From the NCBI RefSeq assembly GCF_003286085.1, contig NW_020825288.1, forward strand, positions 16,182,001 to 16,246,000: a stretch of 64,000 nt of DNA. Reading direction: 5' to 3'. This DNA is from Drosophila persimilis (taxonomy: Eukaryota > Arthropoda > Insecta > Diptera > Drosophilidae). Position numbers and translations under genes: made by a program. Shown here piece after piece: positions 1 through 10,100 of this stretch (position 1 is the stretch's first letter; every line of letters begins with the position of its first letter). The notes under the pieces are model-generated. The model worked only from the letters and a program-made list of their open reading frames with translations, searched no databases and was not told where the DNA came from.

Positions 1-1149
1 CCCGCACAAAGCGTGGAACTCGAGAAGCTGCAACAATTTGCCAAGGACAGCGGCTGCGATTACAAGCTGGATGCCTACGATGTGAGCTACTGGAGACGCA
101 AGCAGCTGGTGGCCGAGCACAATCTGCAGGAGGAGAAGCTGAGCGAGTTCTTCCCCCTGCCGCGCGTCATTTCGGGGCTCTTTTCGCTCAGCGAGAAGCT
201 GTTCAACATCCGCATTGTGGAGCACCCTAAGGCTGAGGTCTGGCATCCGGCCGTCAAGTTCTACGACGTTTTCGACGGGGACGTAAGCAACGGTTCGACT
301 CCCGTGGGTGGCTTCTATGTCGACTGCTTCTCCAAGGAGCACCGTTTCGGTCGGAACAATGGCTGGATGGTGGGCATACGGAACAGCAATAAGTCAGCCG
401 GTCTCACGCCCCTCTGCGCTCTGATCTTCAATTTTGCTGATCCTGTGCAGGGCAAGGTGCCGCTCCTCAGCTACGACGACCTGCAGATGATGTTCAAGAC
501 CTTTGGCAGCGGACTGCAGCATCTGCTCACCCAGGCTGGCTACAGCGACCTGGCCGGTCTCTCCAACATCGAGTGGGACGCGTCGCAAGTGTCCGGCTAT
601 GTGATGAGCAATTTCCTCGACGATCCCACCGTCCTGCGCAGTCTCTCCGGCCACTATGCCAGCGACGAGCCCATCGACGCTGCCCTGTCCCAGAAGATGC
701 CGCTGCTGAAGACCCAGTTGGGCGGGTATCAGCTCTGCCAGGAGCTATATCTAGCCGACCTCGATTTGGAGCTGCATCGCTCCAATGCCTTTTGGCTGGA
801 CATCGTGCGCAAACTCTGGCCCGTCTACCACTGCATGCCGCTGGACAAGAAGGATGCCCACCCCTGCTCCATGACTGACATATTCTCCGGCGACTGGGCA
901 GCCGCCCAATTCAGTCATTTGTATTCCAAGATGATTGCCGCCGACATCTCGAGCAGCTTTGCGGCGCAACGCAGCGACGAGAACTATGCGGCCGTGGGCA
1001 AGCGATACAAGCAGACATTCCTCAGTTCCGGCGGCTCGGTGCCAACAGCAGAGGTGTTCCGCCGCTTCCTGGGACGCGATCCCTCGGTGGAGGCCCTACT
1101 CAAGTCTCTGGACATATTCGCTCCATCGCAGACCACCGAAAATAATTGA
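1..1149 (+). CDS. M3-family (oligopeptidase A / thimet-like) metallopeptidase homologue, 3' part, probably inactive
   Basis: The reading frame is open from base 1 to the TGA at 1147-1149, giving 382 residues. The N-terminal part lies outside the window; the GTG at base 13 is internal, not a start. The block around KVPLLSYDDLQMMF (about 451-495) followed by GSGLQHLLT aligns with the active-site region of M3 peptidases, which in active members carries HEFGHGLHH. Here codons 496-510 read K-T-F-G-S, so both zinc histidines and the catalytic Glu are replaced. The third zinc ligand (Glu in WDAVELPSQ of the bacterial enzyme) is Gln at 586-588. The C-terminal GYYSY-type motif has become QFSHLY. The rest of the fold is well kept with no frame break, so this is more likely a pseudoenzyme than a pseudogene. 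Active members cleave short peptides in cytosol or mitochondria; that activity should not be assumed here. It may correspond to D. melanogaster CG11771, a memory-based guess. It converges on Osbp. Confidence 0.85.
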   Translation, partial: PAQSVELEKLQQFAKDSGCDYKLDAYDVSYWRRKQLVAEHNLQEEKLSEFFPLPRVISGLFSLSEKLFNIRIVEHPKAEVWHPAVKFYDVFDGDVSNGSTPVGGFYVDCFSKEHRFGRNNGWMVGIRNSNKSAGLTPLCALIFNFADPVQGKVPLLSYDDLQMMFKTFGSGLQHLLTQAGYSDLAGLSNIEWDASQVSGYVMSNFLDDPTVLRSLSGHYASDEPIDAALSQKMPLLKTQLGGYQLCQELYLADLDLELHRSNAFWLDIVRKLWPVYHCMPLDKKDAHPCSMTDIFSGDWAAAQFSHLYSKMIAADISSSFAAQRSDENYAAVGKRYKQTFLSSGGSVPTAEVFRRFLGRDPSVEALLKSLDIFAPSQTTENN

Positions 1150-1361
1150 TGAACAATGCGCGGCGAGTGCGGCTGCCTGACCCGCGGCAGCCCTGTTATC
1201 TTCTGTGTAGTTTAGTTTTAGTTGATAACACTTGACACCGCCTAATCGATGGATAAAGTGATAATGAGTCAGTCGGCAGGTGCAGGTGCGCCTGTGGATC
1301 TTATCGGACAGGTGTTCAGGTGTCTTTTCTGCGAGTTGAACCACACACACACAATTGTTGC

Positions 1362-1367
1362 TTTATT
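1362..1367 (-). terminator. Osbp: Polyadenylation signal AATAAA, Osbp
   Basis: TTTATT on the plus strand reads AATAAA on the minus strand about 620 bases after the Osbp stop. An ATTAAA lies just upstream at about 1383-1378. Confidence 0.5.
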
Positions 1368-1383
1368 TAAATAATACTTTAAT

Positions 1384-1389
1384 AATAAA
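1384..1389 (+). terminator. Polyadenylation signal AATAAA, M3 homologue
   Basis: First clear AATAAA on the plus strand, about 235 bases after the stop codon of the M3 homologue. Confidence 0.5.
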
Positions 1390-1983
1390 TTGCATAAATT
1401 TATAACATTTAACATATTCCCTCGATTCGATTCTCTCATTCTTTCTTGTCCTCTCCAATTCCATTTGATATAGATATATATATATATACACAACAAAATG
1501 TAAAACATGATTTCTGCAGATAAAGGAGGAACGAAGCGAACCCGGAGGAACGCGGGTGTGGGGGCTTAGAGTGGAGGGGGGTGTTCCACTTGCACACAAG
1601 GATAGGAAGGATCTCTACGGATACAAATAGGTTGTGCCATAAGTCTGCAAGGTAGTATTTGGAAAAGCAAATGCTCGTGGAAGGCGAAGGCGAAGGGGAA
1701 GAGAATAACCAAAAGAGAACAACAGAAGAGAATAGATTTCGTTGAAGATTCCCGAAGGTGGTGGAAGGCGGGTAGGGGCTTTAGCTACGTTACAGGCCGT
1801 TCAATTTATAGTACTATATATCCACTAGATCGAAGAATGTTGTTACACAGATTAGTTCCATAGTGTACTAGGTGTGTGTATATGATGCAATGGATGTTTC
1901 TGCGCGTGTTTCGAGGCTGAAGAAATCTTTTTAGAATATTTTTTGCTAAGGCTGTCCTCTGTGTTGCGTGTAATTGCTGTAGA

Positions 1984-4409
1984 TTAATAGATGTCGGGGC
2001 AGCCGCTCCAGTCCTGCGCCTCCTTGGCCTCCCAGTAGGTGTTCTTGTAAACATGGACAAAGTTCTCGCTGTCCTCCTCCTTCTCGCGCTTGAACCACAT
2101 GGGCTCGTAGGCCGGATAGGGTCTGCCCTCGGATGCCGCATGCTCTGCCTCGCTCTCCCGCTGCCTGCGCACCGTGCGCTGCTTCTCCTCGAGACGCAGC
2201 TTCTCGTTGTTGCTCTCATCCCAGTTGCCTTGCTCCATCAGCCGCTGGTCGGGACGTCGTCTGCAGTCCGTTGGCGCCACACCCTCCTCCTCCTCGTTGA
2301 GCTGGCAGGCCAGTGTCGTGAAATTGTAGTACTTATCCGAATCGGCCGGTGCGGGACGGCGCTCCCATGCCACCTTGTACTCGCCCGTGGTGTATGTGGG
2401 GCTGTCCGGAGTGCCCGATGTCTTGAGGACGGGCGCAATCTCGATCTGGGCATCCCAGGTGCCGCGAATTACCCACTTGACCTCGTTGTGCTGATTCATA
2501 ACCACGCCCTTGACGCTCCGCTGCACCTCGCGGCTGAAGTACGAGTAAGGGATGAAGTTCAGGATGCACTTGTTGCCCTGCGACGCATGGGAGCCGATTA
2601 TCTCCATCTCCCCGTGCTGGTCCACCCACAAGCGACCCACGATAATGTTGTTTACGGTGGTGGTTACCTTGTGCCAGGAGTAGCGGTTGCCGCTCTTCGG
2701 GAAGTGCACATAGGCCCCGCCCAAGGGATTTATCTGAAACAAACAAGAAAAACGAAAACAATGACGTTTGAATCGAATGTAGAACAAAGTAGCCTTTGGA
2801 AACAAACCTGAACATATTTGCCGCGAAACTTGCTGGTCATCGAGAACTCCTGCCAGCAGACCCATTTGGTGCTCTCGCAGTGGAGCGCCGCGACTGGGGG
2901 ATGATGGGAGACCTGCTCGGCCAGGCAGCGCCAGCCGAAATCGTCCATGCGATCGCACTCATAGGTCTCGCCGAGCAGTGGATTGAACGGTTTGCCCGTG
3001 CGGTTCGTTGTCGTTGCGTACGCGGAGACTGTGAAGGCGGCCACATGGGCTAGCTGTTCGCACGCATCCTTGCAGTTGGCGGCCTGATCGAGTATATCCG
3101 AATACTCGTAGTCCTCCACCAGGCGCTGGAGCATGGAGAGCGGCTCGTTGAAGTTCACGGGCATGGGGATCTTCGACAGATCCTTGCCAATGCAGTTCTT
3201 CATGATGGACCACAGGCTCAGGGGATAGTTGGGCTTGTCGGGGACCCTCTGGCGGCGAACCTTCACCGGCCTGCTGCTCCTGATACTGCTAACCCGCGAC
3301 TCACTGTTCTCCAACTGGGCGGCCCGATCCACATCGTCTTCGTCGTCCACGTAGTGCCCTCCGCCGGAGGCAACGCGGGGCGCACTAACCAGACAGACCT
3401 GTTGGATGGTTTTGATGGTGCGCTTCTGTTCGTCGCTCTCCGAGGAGCTGCCCGTCTGGCCATCGAACTGGTCCTCGGAGCTGCTGCGTCGTTTGTTCAG
3501 TTTTAGGATGAAGGTGCCATCCCCGGGTAAGGCGTGCTCCAGAGCGTCAAAAAACTCCACCTCGTCGTCGGAGGTTAGAGCCGTGTTGGAGCTGCTGCCG
3601 CCAGCGTTCAGGGACATTGTGGTGCTGGACGAGACCATGGGCGGAACGGGTTTGTTTTGGCGCACCAGGACGGCGGCCTGCTCCATCTGGGACTGCTGCT
3701 TGGCCATCTGCTCGATGATCTCCTCGAGCTTTAGGCGCTGCTCGCGCTCGTGGTGGAGCATCTTGGACCACTTGTGGCCCTGCGCCTCGGCCGAATGGAG
3801 ATAGTCATTGCCAGCATTGATCATCGCATTCGATGTTATCCGAAAGAGCGTGGCCCGCTCGTTGACTATTTTTGTGCGGCTGGCCAGCGACTCCTCTTCG
3901 TTGGACTCCAGATCGTTGAGGGCCCGCTGCAGGGCGGCTCCGTGCTTAGTGATCAGATCGTAGCAGGTGCGCATGTTCTCCAGCCGCTCGGTGAGATCCC
4001 GCACCACCGAGCTGATCTCCTGGCTGGGCACCACCTGGGCCGTTTCCTCCTCCTCCTCTTCCTCGCTCTCTATCGCCCGAATGGCCTTGACCTTGGCCAG
4101 CTCTAGGGCCGTCACCCAGGACTGTCGTTCCACCTCGGTGCCCGCTTTGATGTGAAATGTCTGCGTGCCGCCGTTCGAGATGACAAAGGTGCACGAGTCG
4201 ACTGTGTGGATGAGGGCACCGTGCAGCGAGATGGTGCCGCGACATGTGTGGTTTATCTCCGACTGGTTGCGGTAGTAGCTGAGCACGCCCTTGGACAGGA
4301 CGAACCATCGCCGCTGGTAGCCCTTGATGTAGTTGGTCCACTTTAGCAGCCATCCCTTCATCTCCGGCAGCCCCTTCTCGGCCAGTGCGTTGCCTGCGGC
4401 GTCCGTCAT
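1984..4409 (-). CDS. Osbp: Oxysterol-binding protein (PH + FFAT + ORD)
   Basis: Two coding exons, 4409-2808 and 2733-1984, join across a 74-base GT-AG intron (KYVQ | INPLGG, phase 0) to give 783 residues. The start is the ATG at 4409-4407 (MTDAAGNALAEKG). The frame stays open further upstream but without an ATG. Domains: PH domain at about 15-105 (GWLLKWTNYIKGYQRRWFVL), acidic stretch 114-122, coiled-coil region about 130-250, an exact FFAT motif EFFDALE at 285-291, and the sterol-binding ORD from about 390 to the end with the signature EQVSHHPP at 498-505. In this family PH binds Golgi PI4P and FFAT binds VAP in the ER, so the ORD exchanges sterol for PI4P at ER-Golgi contacts. Length and architecture match animal OSBP1. 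No damage is seen. Confidence 0.96.
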
Positions 4410-4990
4410 GGAGGCCCTGGTGGATCTGATGGTGGAACTTCCAGCAGCAGAAGCAGCACTCGCGACGACCTCGGACTGCTCCGACCGACGACTTCTGATT
4501 AAGCCGTGTCGTTGTCGCGGCGGCAATTGTGCAAATAAACGCCACGTACGACGACAGTGACGGCGGGTGGTGGCGGTGGCAGCGGCGACGGCGGCAACTA
4601 CTGGCGAATGACGACCAGCAGCAGTAGTAGCACCAGCAACAACAACCCGAAACTCCGTCTCCTCTTGTCTCGAAAATCGGGCAGCAGCAATTGTTCGATT
4701 ATGCGACCGCGTCTGCTGTAGCAGCAGCAGCTTGCATTATAGATTGATTGCACTTTGGCTACCGTGTTCTCTCGTTCTCGCCTCTGTAGCGCGCTCACAA
4801 TTGATTTCGTTTCGTGCCGTTTTTCTAATTTTTCTGCAGAAAATAAAGAAACTGTGGAAGTAGGCAGAGTGGGCGCATCTGTGTGCGTGAGTGTATTGTG
4901 TGTGAGTGTGTTGGGCTGCGAGTGTGACCCTCAGAAATATACCGCAATGTACCGTCTCGTTTTCAAGATATACCGTAAATATACTGACGA
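4410..4990 (-). promoter_or_regulatory. Osbp: Osbp 5' UTR and promoter region
   Basis: Upstream of the Osbp ATG the minus strand holds a CNG-repeat-rich leader to about 4700, then an AT-rich stretch. Motifs of the form ATATACYG, resembling the Ohler motif 6 of broadly expressed fly promoters, lie at 4937-4944, 4968-4975 and 4979-4986. There is no clear TATA box. The transcription start is not resolved; somewhere near 4750-4900 is plausible. Confidence 0.4.
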
Positions 4991-5022
4991 ATTATACAAG
5001 TTATATTATACATATTCCTCGT

Positions 5023-5410
5023 TTTTGATATTCCGTCGAATATTACTAGCTAGATAGAACCCTCAGCCCTGCCCACATATTTTTATCCAATTAATGAGTC
5101 AGTTCTCTACTTGGCTGGCTCATTTAAAATACTCCTTTTTATTGCATTTTGTCTAAAAAAAGGTTTTAGCGGAAAAGGTCAAGCAAAGAAAACGTAAGTG
5201 AGTAATCGATCCTATTGCTTAATTTTGATATTCCGTCGAATATTACTAGCTAGATAGGACTTTCAGCTGTGCCCACATAATTTTATGCCAATGATGAACA
5301 CATTTTCTACTAGATTGACTACTTTTAAATACTCCCTTTTATTGTATTGTGTATAAACCAAGGTTTAAACAAAAAAGATCAACAACAAAACAGTGGCAAC
5401 GTAAGTGAGT
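5023..5410. repeat. Direct duplication of a ~190 bp block (5023-5203 and 5223-5410)
   Basis: Both copies begin with TTTTGATATTCCGTCGAA and continue with TATTACTAGCTAGATAG. They share CCCACAT plus an ATTTTAT box, TTTTTATTG and a run like AAGGTTT, and both end in AACGTAAGTGAGT, which matches a splice-donor consensus. The offset is 200 bases. The copies differ by many substitutions and small indels, so the duplication is old. No ORF is present. Confidence 0.75.
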
Positions 5411-6300
5411 CATTTCTTAGATGTTGTTGGTCTTTGAAGACTTGTTGCTTTTCAACCGGAGTATGGCCATTTATATACCCCATTTCGTGATTTAATATAC
5501 TGTTTCTCACTGTTATATACTGTTTTCCAAAGTGTTTTAAAACATAATTGTTAATGTCCTTGTCTTAGATTTAATGCAAAATATCGTTGAATAAGTTTTT
5601 GCATATATTGGCGCCTTAGATGAGAAACATTTTCTCAATTCTATAATACCCATTATCCCAGGGTATGCAGAATGATGATCTATGCGTTCCAATGTTGTGG
5701 GACAATGCTGCTCAGTGAAAAAGGACTTGAGCGCCAAATAGTAATGGTTTGAAAGTGATTGACCGACAAGGACTTTAATGCAATCCATTGGAATTATGCA
5801 CGGAAGTGCGATTTGAGAGAGCGAAAATTAAAAAAAAAACTTGCGTAGGGAAATTTCTATACCCTTTGTTCTTTAAAATTGTTATTGTTTACAGCATGTT
5901 TCCACTACACTTTCCGACGACCCTCAAAAATATACTGGTTTTCACCCACCGGTATATCGTTATTTCGATAGGACAGCCGGTTATTTTATCGGCCGTTTCA
6001 GCCTAGAGACGAAAGCAGGTAAATATTTATTATAAATATCATTTTAAGCAACGTTTGTTTATATATTTGGTTTCCTTTTAACTTAATGGGGGCTTTGTTG
6101 TACTTCAAGCATGCCCTGAATGCAGTAGTGACTCTTTCTATGTGAGGTTGCAACTCAGTGTCGGTTGGCTGTTAATTTTAAATACCCGAACAGAACCTTT
6201 TGCGCCGCATGGTGTGTTTACCTGCCCAATGACTCATTTCGCAATTAAAAAGATTGCACGTGTAATTGGGTTACAGTTGTATATTTATAAATACGGGGCT
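5411..6300. other. Spacer between Osbp promoter and ssh 3' end
   Basis: AT-rich DNA with more ATATACTG motifs at 5495-5502, 5515-5522 and 5930-5937. A minus-strand ORF of 83 codons with a true ATG (5788-5537) has no recognisable domain, no close polyadenylation signal and no similarity I can name, so I do not annotate it as a gene. Confidence 0.5.
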
Positions 6301-6639
6301 TGATAAATAGCAAAAAAATACAAATTTGTGTATAACAAGGTGGGGGTGGGGCGGGCGTCAGCCTCGAGAGCCAGCTGGGGTTTTGGTTTTCGTTTCGTTC
6401 ACTTACTACACTTCTCGGCCCATGAGTAGCGGAAGGAACGTATCATGTGGATAAGGCTGCAAATACAAAGTTTGGTCATAAAGGCTGGCAGGCATAGGCA
6501 GAGGCAGAGGCATAAAGTACTGCAGGTGCTACGATACGATATGATGGGAAATGAGTCAGGCAGAGGGACGGCACAGAACTCGGAACAACGACAAGCAGAA
6601 GGGGACAAGGGGGACACCACATGATGTGTACAATGTGTA

Positions 6640-7106
6640 TTGATGTATATACAGAAAATCGTTTATTCGTAGGCAGTTGTTGCATAATATAAAATAAATA
6701 TGTATACAGTTACAAGTAATTTAAAAGTACAAATACAGTTTCATAGGTTGCTTTGTTTTCCGTTTTCTTTTTGTTTTGTTTTATAGTCCCTGACGGCACT
6801 TTTCACAAAGTTTCAAGATCGCGGATCGTCGGTCGGTCGGTCGGGTCGGGTCGGGCCGGTTAGGTTCGGTCTTCAATGAACACACGCTTCACAGAACATA
6901 TGAGAAGGACGTACTACTACACAAGCTTACACTTTATTGAGGGTCATTATGAGGGGATGTGACGGTAACATAGACAAAAGCGGGGGGAAATATAAATACG
7001 AAAAGCAGACAATGCTCGGGCGATCCTTAGTGGCTATTATGATGTGGGTGTGAGATGGAGGTGGAAGTTGGAGCTTGTTTAATGAGTAAGTAGAAATAGC
7101 ATTTCG
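6640..7106 (-). other. ssh: ssh 3' UTR
   Basis: Non-coding stretch after the ssh TAA (7109-7107). Minus-strand AATAAA signals lie at 6938-6933 and 6667-6662, allowing short and long 3' ends. A GGTCG/GGGTC pentamer run lies at about 6827-6856. No coding frame is supported. Confidence 0.5.
6933..6938 (-). terminator. ssh: Polyadenylation signal AATAAA, ssh proximal
   Basis: First AATAAA on the minus strand, about 170 bases after the ssh stop. A second lies at 6667-6662. Confidence 0.45.
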
Positions 7107-10100
7107 TTACATGGTATTGTATGCAGCCGTGTTGAAGCCTGGCTTTGGTGTACTTAGCCTAGTGAGTGGATGGGTCTTCCCGTGCTGTGCCAGACGCCTG
7201 ATCTGCACTTGCTGATGCTGCTGCTGCTGCTCAGACTTCTGTTGTGGCAGCTGCACGTGGCTGGTGTGGCTGCTGCTGCCGTAGTTGACGCTGGCAGTGA
7301 GTCTGGCAGGTGCGGGCGGTGGTCGACTCTCGCTATAATCGTGCGTTTTGTTCGACAGCGAGGAGCGATCGTAGTAGGAGCGCGGGCGTTGCTTGTAGCT
7401 ATTGGCGTTAGTGGCGGCGTTGCAGTTAGTGCTGTGGCTGTGGCTGTGGCTGTGGCCGTGGCTGTGACTGGCGGTTAATGGCTGCGGCGGCGGCAGTGCG
7501 GTGGTTGTAGGCGGGACGATGACTGCAGTCTGGCTCGCAGCTTGGCTACTGCAGGAAGTGGTTTGATATTTATGCACTAGACCTTTTACATTACGATCAC
7601 AATTTTCGCTTACGCTGGAATCGGACGAGTTCGACGTTGAGGAGGAGCTGGAGGAGGACACGTGATTCACGTGCTGAGCAACTGGTGACGAGGGCAGTGA
7701 TTGGTGTGTCGTCGTCTTCTTCGCCCCCATCTGTGGGACAGCTGCTGCTGAGCTGGAGACGGCAGTAGCAGAACCACTAGTGGCTGCAGTACTGCTCGTC
7801 GGGCAAACAGTGGGTGTACAAGGTGCCACAGTCGAGACTACCGCCACCGATCCCACACCAACCACTGCCGCCTTGGCCTCAAAGTTCTGCTTGAGTATTT
7901 GCACATTGCCGGAAATTCGCTGATCCTCAGCTAGCGTCTGATTGGGGCCCCGCAAAACCACTGCCGCAGTCGCCGCCTCCAGGTCGCTGGTCGTGTTCTT
8001 GTTCTCAATATCGCTGGTGTGCATCAGCTCCTCGCTGTTGCAGCGCAGGGGCTGCCTCTGCCTGGGACTGTTGGCCGAGGAGGCGCTCCGGTAGAGGGTC
8101 GTAGACCTCTTCTGACCAGCACCAGCCCCAGCAGAATCTCCTCCGCTGGTATCCAGCTCTTGGTCCTGCTCCTGGGCATCCTCTGGGCAGCGCTTCTTCA
8201 GCACCGTGCTCTCCTCCAGCTTCTGCTTGGTGCGCTTGACTGTCCCCAGCTGGCCTCCGCTCCCGCTTACGCTTACGCTTACGCATCCTCCCTCGATGAC
8301 ATTGCAGTTGCTGGCAGTCTTCGGGTCACTGCTGATCCTGCTGCAGCTGCTCCGCTTCAGATCTTGGATCTCGCCCTCGAAGATGGCCGTGTTGTTGCGA
8401 TTGCTGTCGTAGTAGCTGCCGGAACTTGTGCGCAGCGGCAAACTGCTCCGGTTGTCCCCCGATCCCCAGCTGGAGTGTCGCGACGGCGGCTCCCGCTGTC
8501 GCAGGCCGCGGTTGCGGAGCATGATGGATTGTTGCTGGTGCTGCGTCTGCTGCGGCGTGGCATCTAGAATTATTCCACCGCTGGGTCCGAATGCCTCTGT
8601 CCACGAATGTGTCTTTCGACGCTGACGCTTCTCCCGCTCCTCTTTGGCGAATACATTATCCACTTGCGAGGAGAACACATCCGAGGAGCTGGAATCTCTG
8701 CGGGGCAATCCTCTTTCGGTAGCGCTTTCAATGACTCCTCCTCCTCCTCCTTCAGCATTGCCTCCCAAGTGGGACGTTTGAGTGATTAGCTTGGTCAGTG
8801 AGGTCCACACAGGGCCTGGCTGCGACTGTAACGGCGACTGCTGTGGCAACTGATCCGAGCGATGCGCCTCGAGATCATGAACGCGTGTGCGCACCGACAG
8901 AGGCGTGTGCTTCTGGATGTGCAGCACCTGGTTCTGGGTGACGCTGTAGTTCTCTCCGTTGCTGCCGGGGAAACGCATATTCTTTGGCTCCTCCGCCACG
9001 CTGCGCTCCGGCGTGAGGTTCTCCATCGACTGGCTCTGCTGTTTGGTGACAACGGCCGTCTGGGTCTTCGGGGAAGTGCTGCTGGAACGTCGCACCATGC
9101 GTCGCTGCTTTTGTGCGCTCGATCGGCGATGGAGTCGCGAGAGTCTTGTGTCCTGCCCCGCCGCCTCCTCGTCCTCCTCCTCGGGTGTCACAACTCCAGC
9201 TTCGCCGCTCGACTTGGACTTGGCCTGATTGAGGGCCTGTATAAGGGGCGTGGGCTCGCTGCCCGGCAACAGCCTCGCATCCTTTGTGCTCTTCAAATTC
9301 GTCTCACTCTTGCTGCGCTGCAGCTTCTCCTTGTTCTTCATGGCGTCCAGCATGCCGCTGTATGTCTCCAACTGGCTCAGAAAGTTCTTGTTCGGCTTGA
9401 TGCAGCTCCGACGCTCCTTCACATGATCCAGCGCTCGCTGGAACTCCCACTTGTAGGCCTTCATGGCATAGGCTATCACCACAGAAGCGGACCGACTCAC
9501 GCCCATCTTGCAATGGACCAGCACCTTGGAGCCCTCGGCCTTGGCGCGAGTAATATAACGATATGTGTCGTCCCAGTATTTGAGAAGATTCGTCTTCTCA
9601 TCATCATATACACGCACGTTAAAGTACTCAAACGTCCCAGGGAAGAAGTTATCTATCTCCCGCGTCACATTCAGAATATGGCGAACGCTGCAATCGAGAC
9701 AAATTATAATATCAGTGTTTCGCAGACGACAGAGGAGGATACAGTCCACAGGGTGTGTGTGAGTGTCTTGACATACCCATTCTTCTGGAGCTCCTCCAGA
9801 TTGCTGGCATTCCACTCGGAGCCCAAATACACATGCTCAAATATCTTTGTGGGTGCATCCATTTGGCCGAGTATGACAAGCATTTCGGCATCAATGAACG
9901 ACTTGTACTCGCCCAGATCCATGTCCAGTATCTCCTCGAGGCGACCGCGTATATACTTGGAGGTAACCTCGTCCAGGTCCACGGACATCATGATTGCTTT
10001 TAACTTCATTTTAATGACACTTTCAGTTTCCTCCTTTTCGGTTGGCCTACAGTGAAAGAGGTCGCATTTAATGAGGAACAAATAAAGTGGAGGGCGGAGC

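Larger units (their letters stand above)
1150..1983. other. Convergent 3' UTRs of the M3 homologue (+) and Osbp (-)
   Basis: No further coding sequence is seen between the two stop codons (TGA ending at 1149; minus-strand TAA at 1986-1984). A plus-strand AATAAA lies at 1384-1389 and a minus-strand AATAAA at 1367-1362. If both are used, the two transcripts overlap at their 3' ends. The interval also holds a short CA run near 1343 and a TA run near 1475. Confidence 0.6.

Noticed and set aside
4410-4526. N-terminal extension of Osbp beyond the MTDAAG start
   Set aside because: The frame is open, but the apparent start at 4526 is TTG and there is no ATG. The ATG at 4409 is the only sensible start.
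5537-5788. 83-codon minus-strand ORF with a true ATG
   Set aside because: Plausible composition but no family, no poly(A) signal and AT-rich surroundings; below the bar for annotation.
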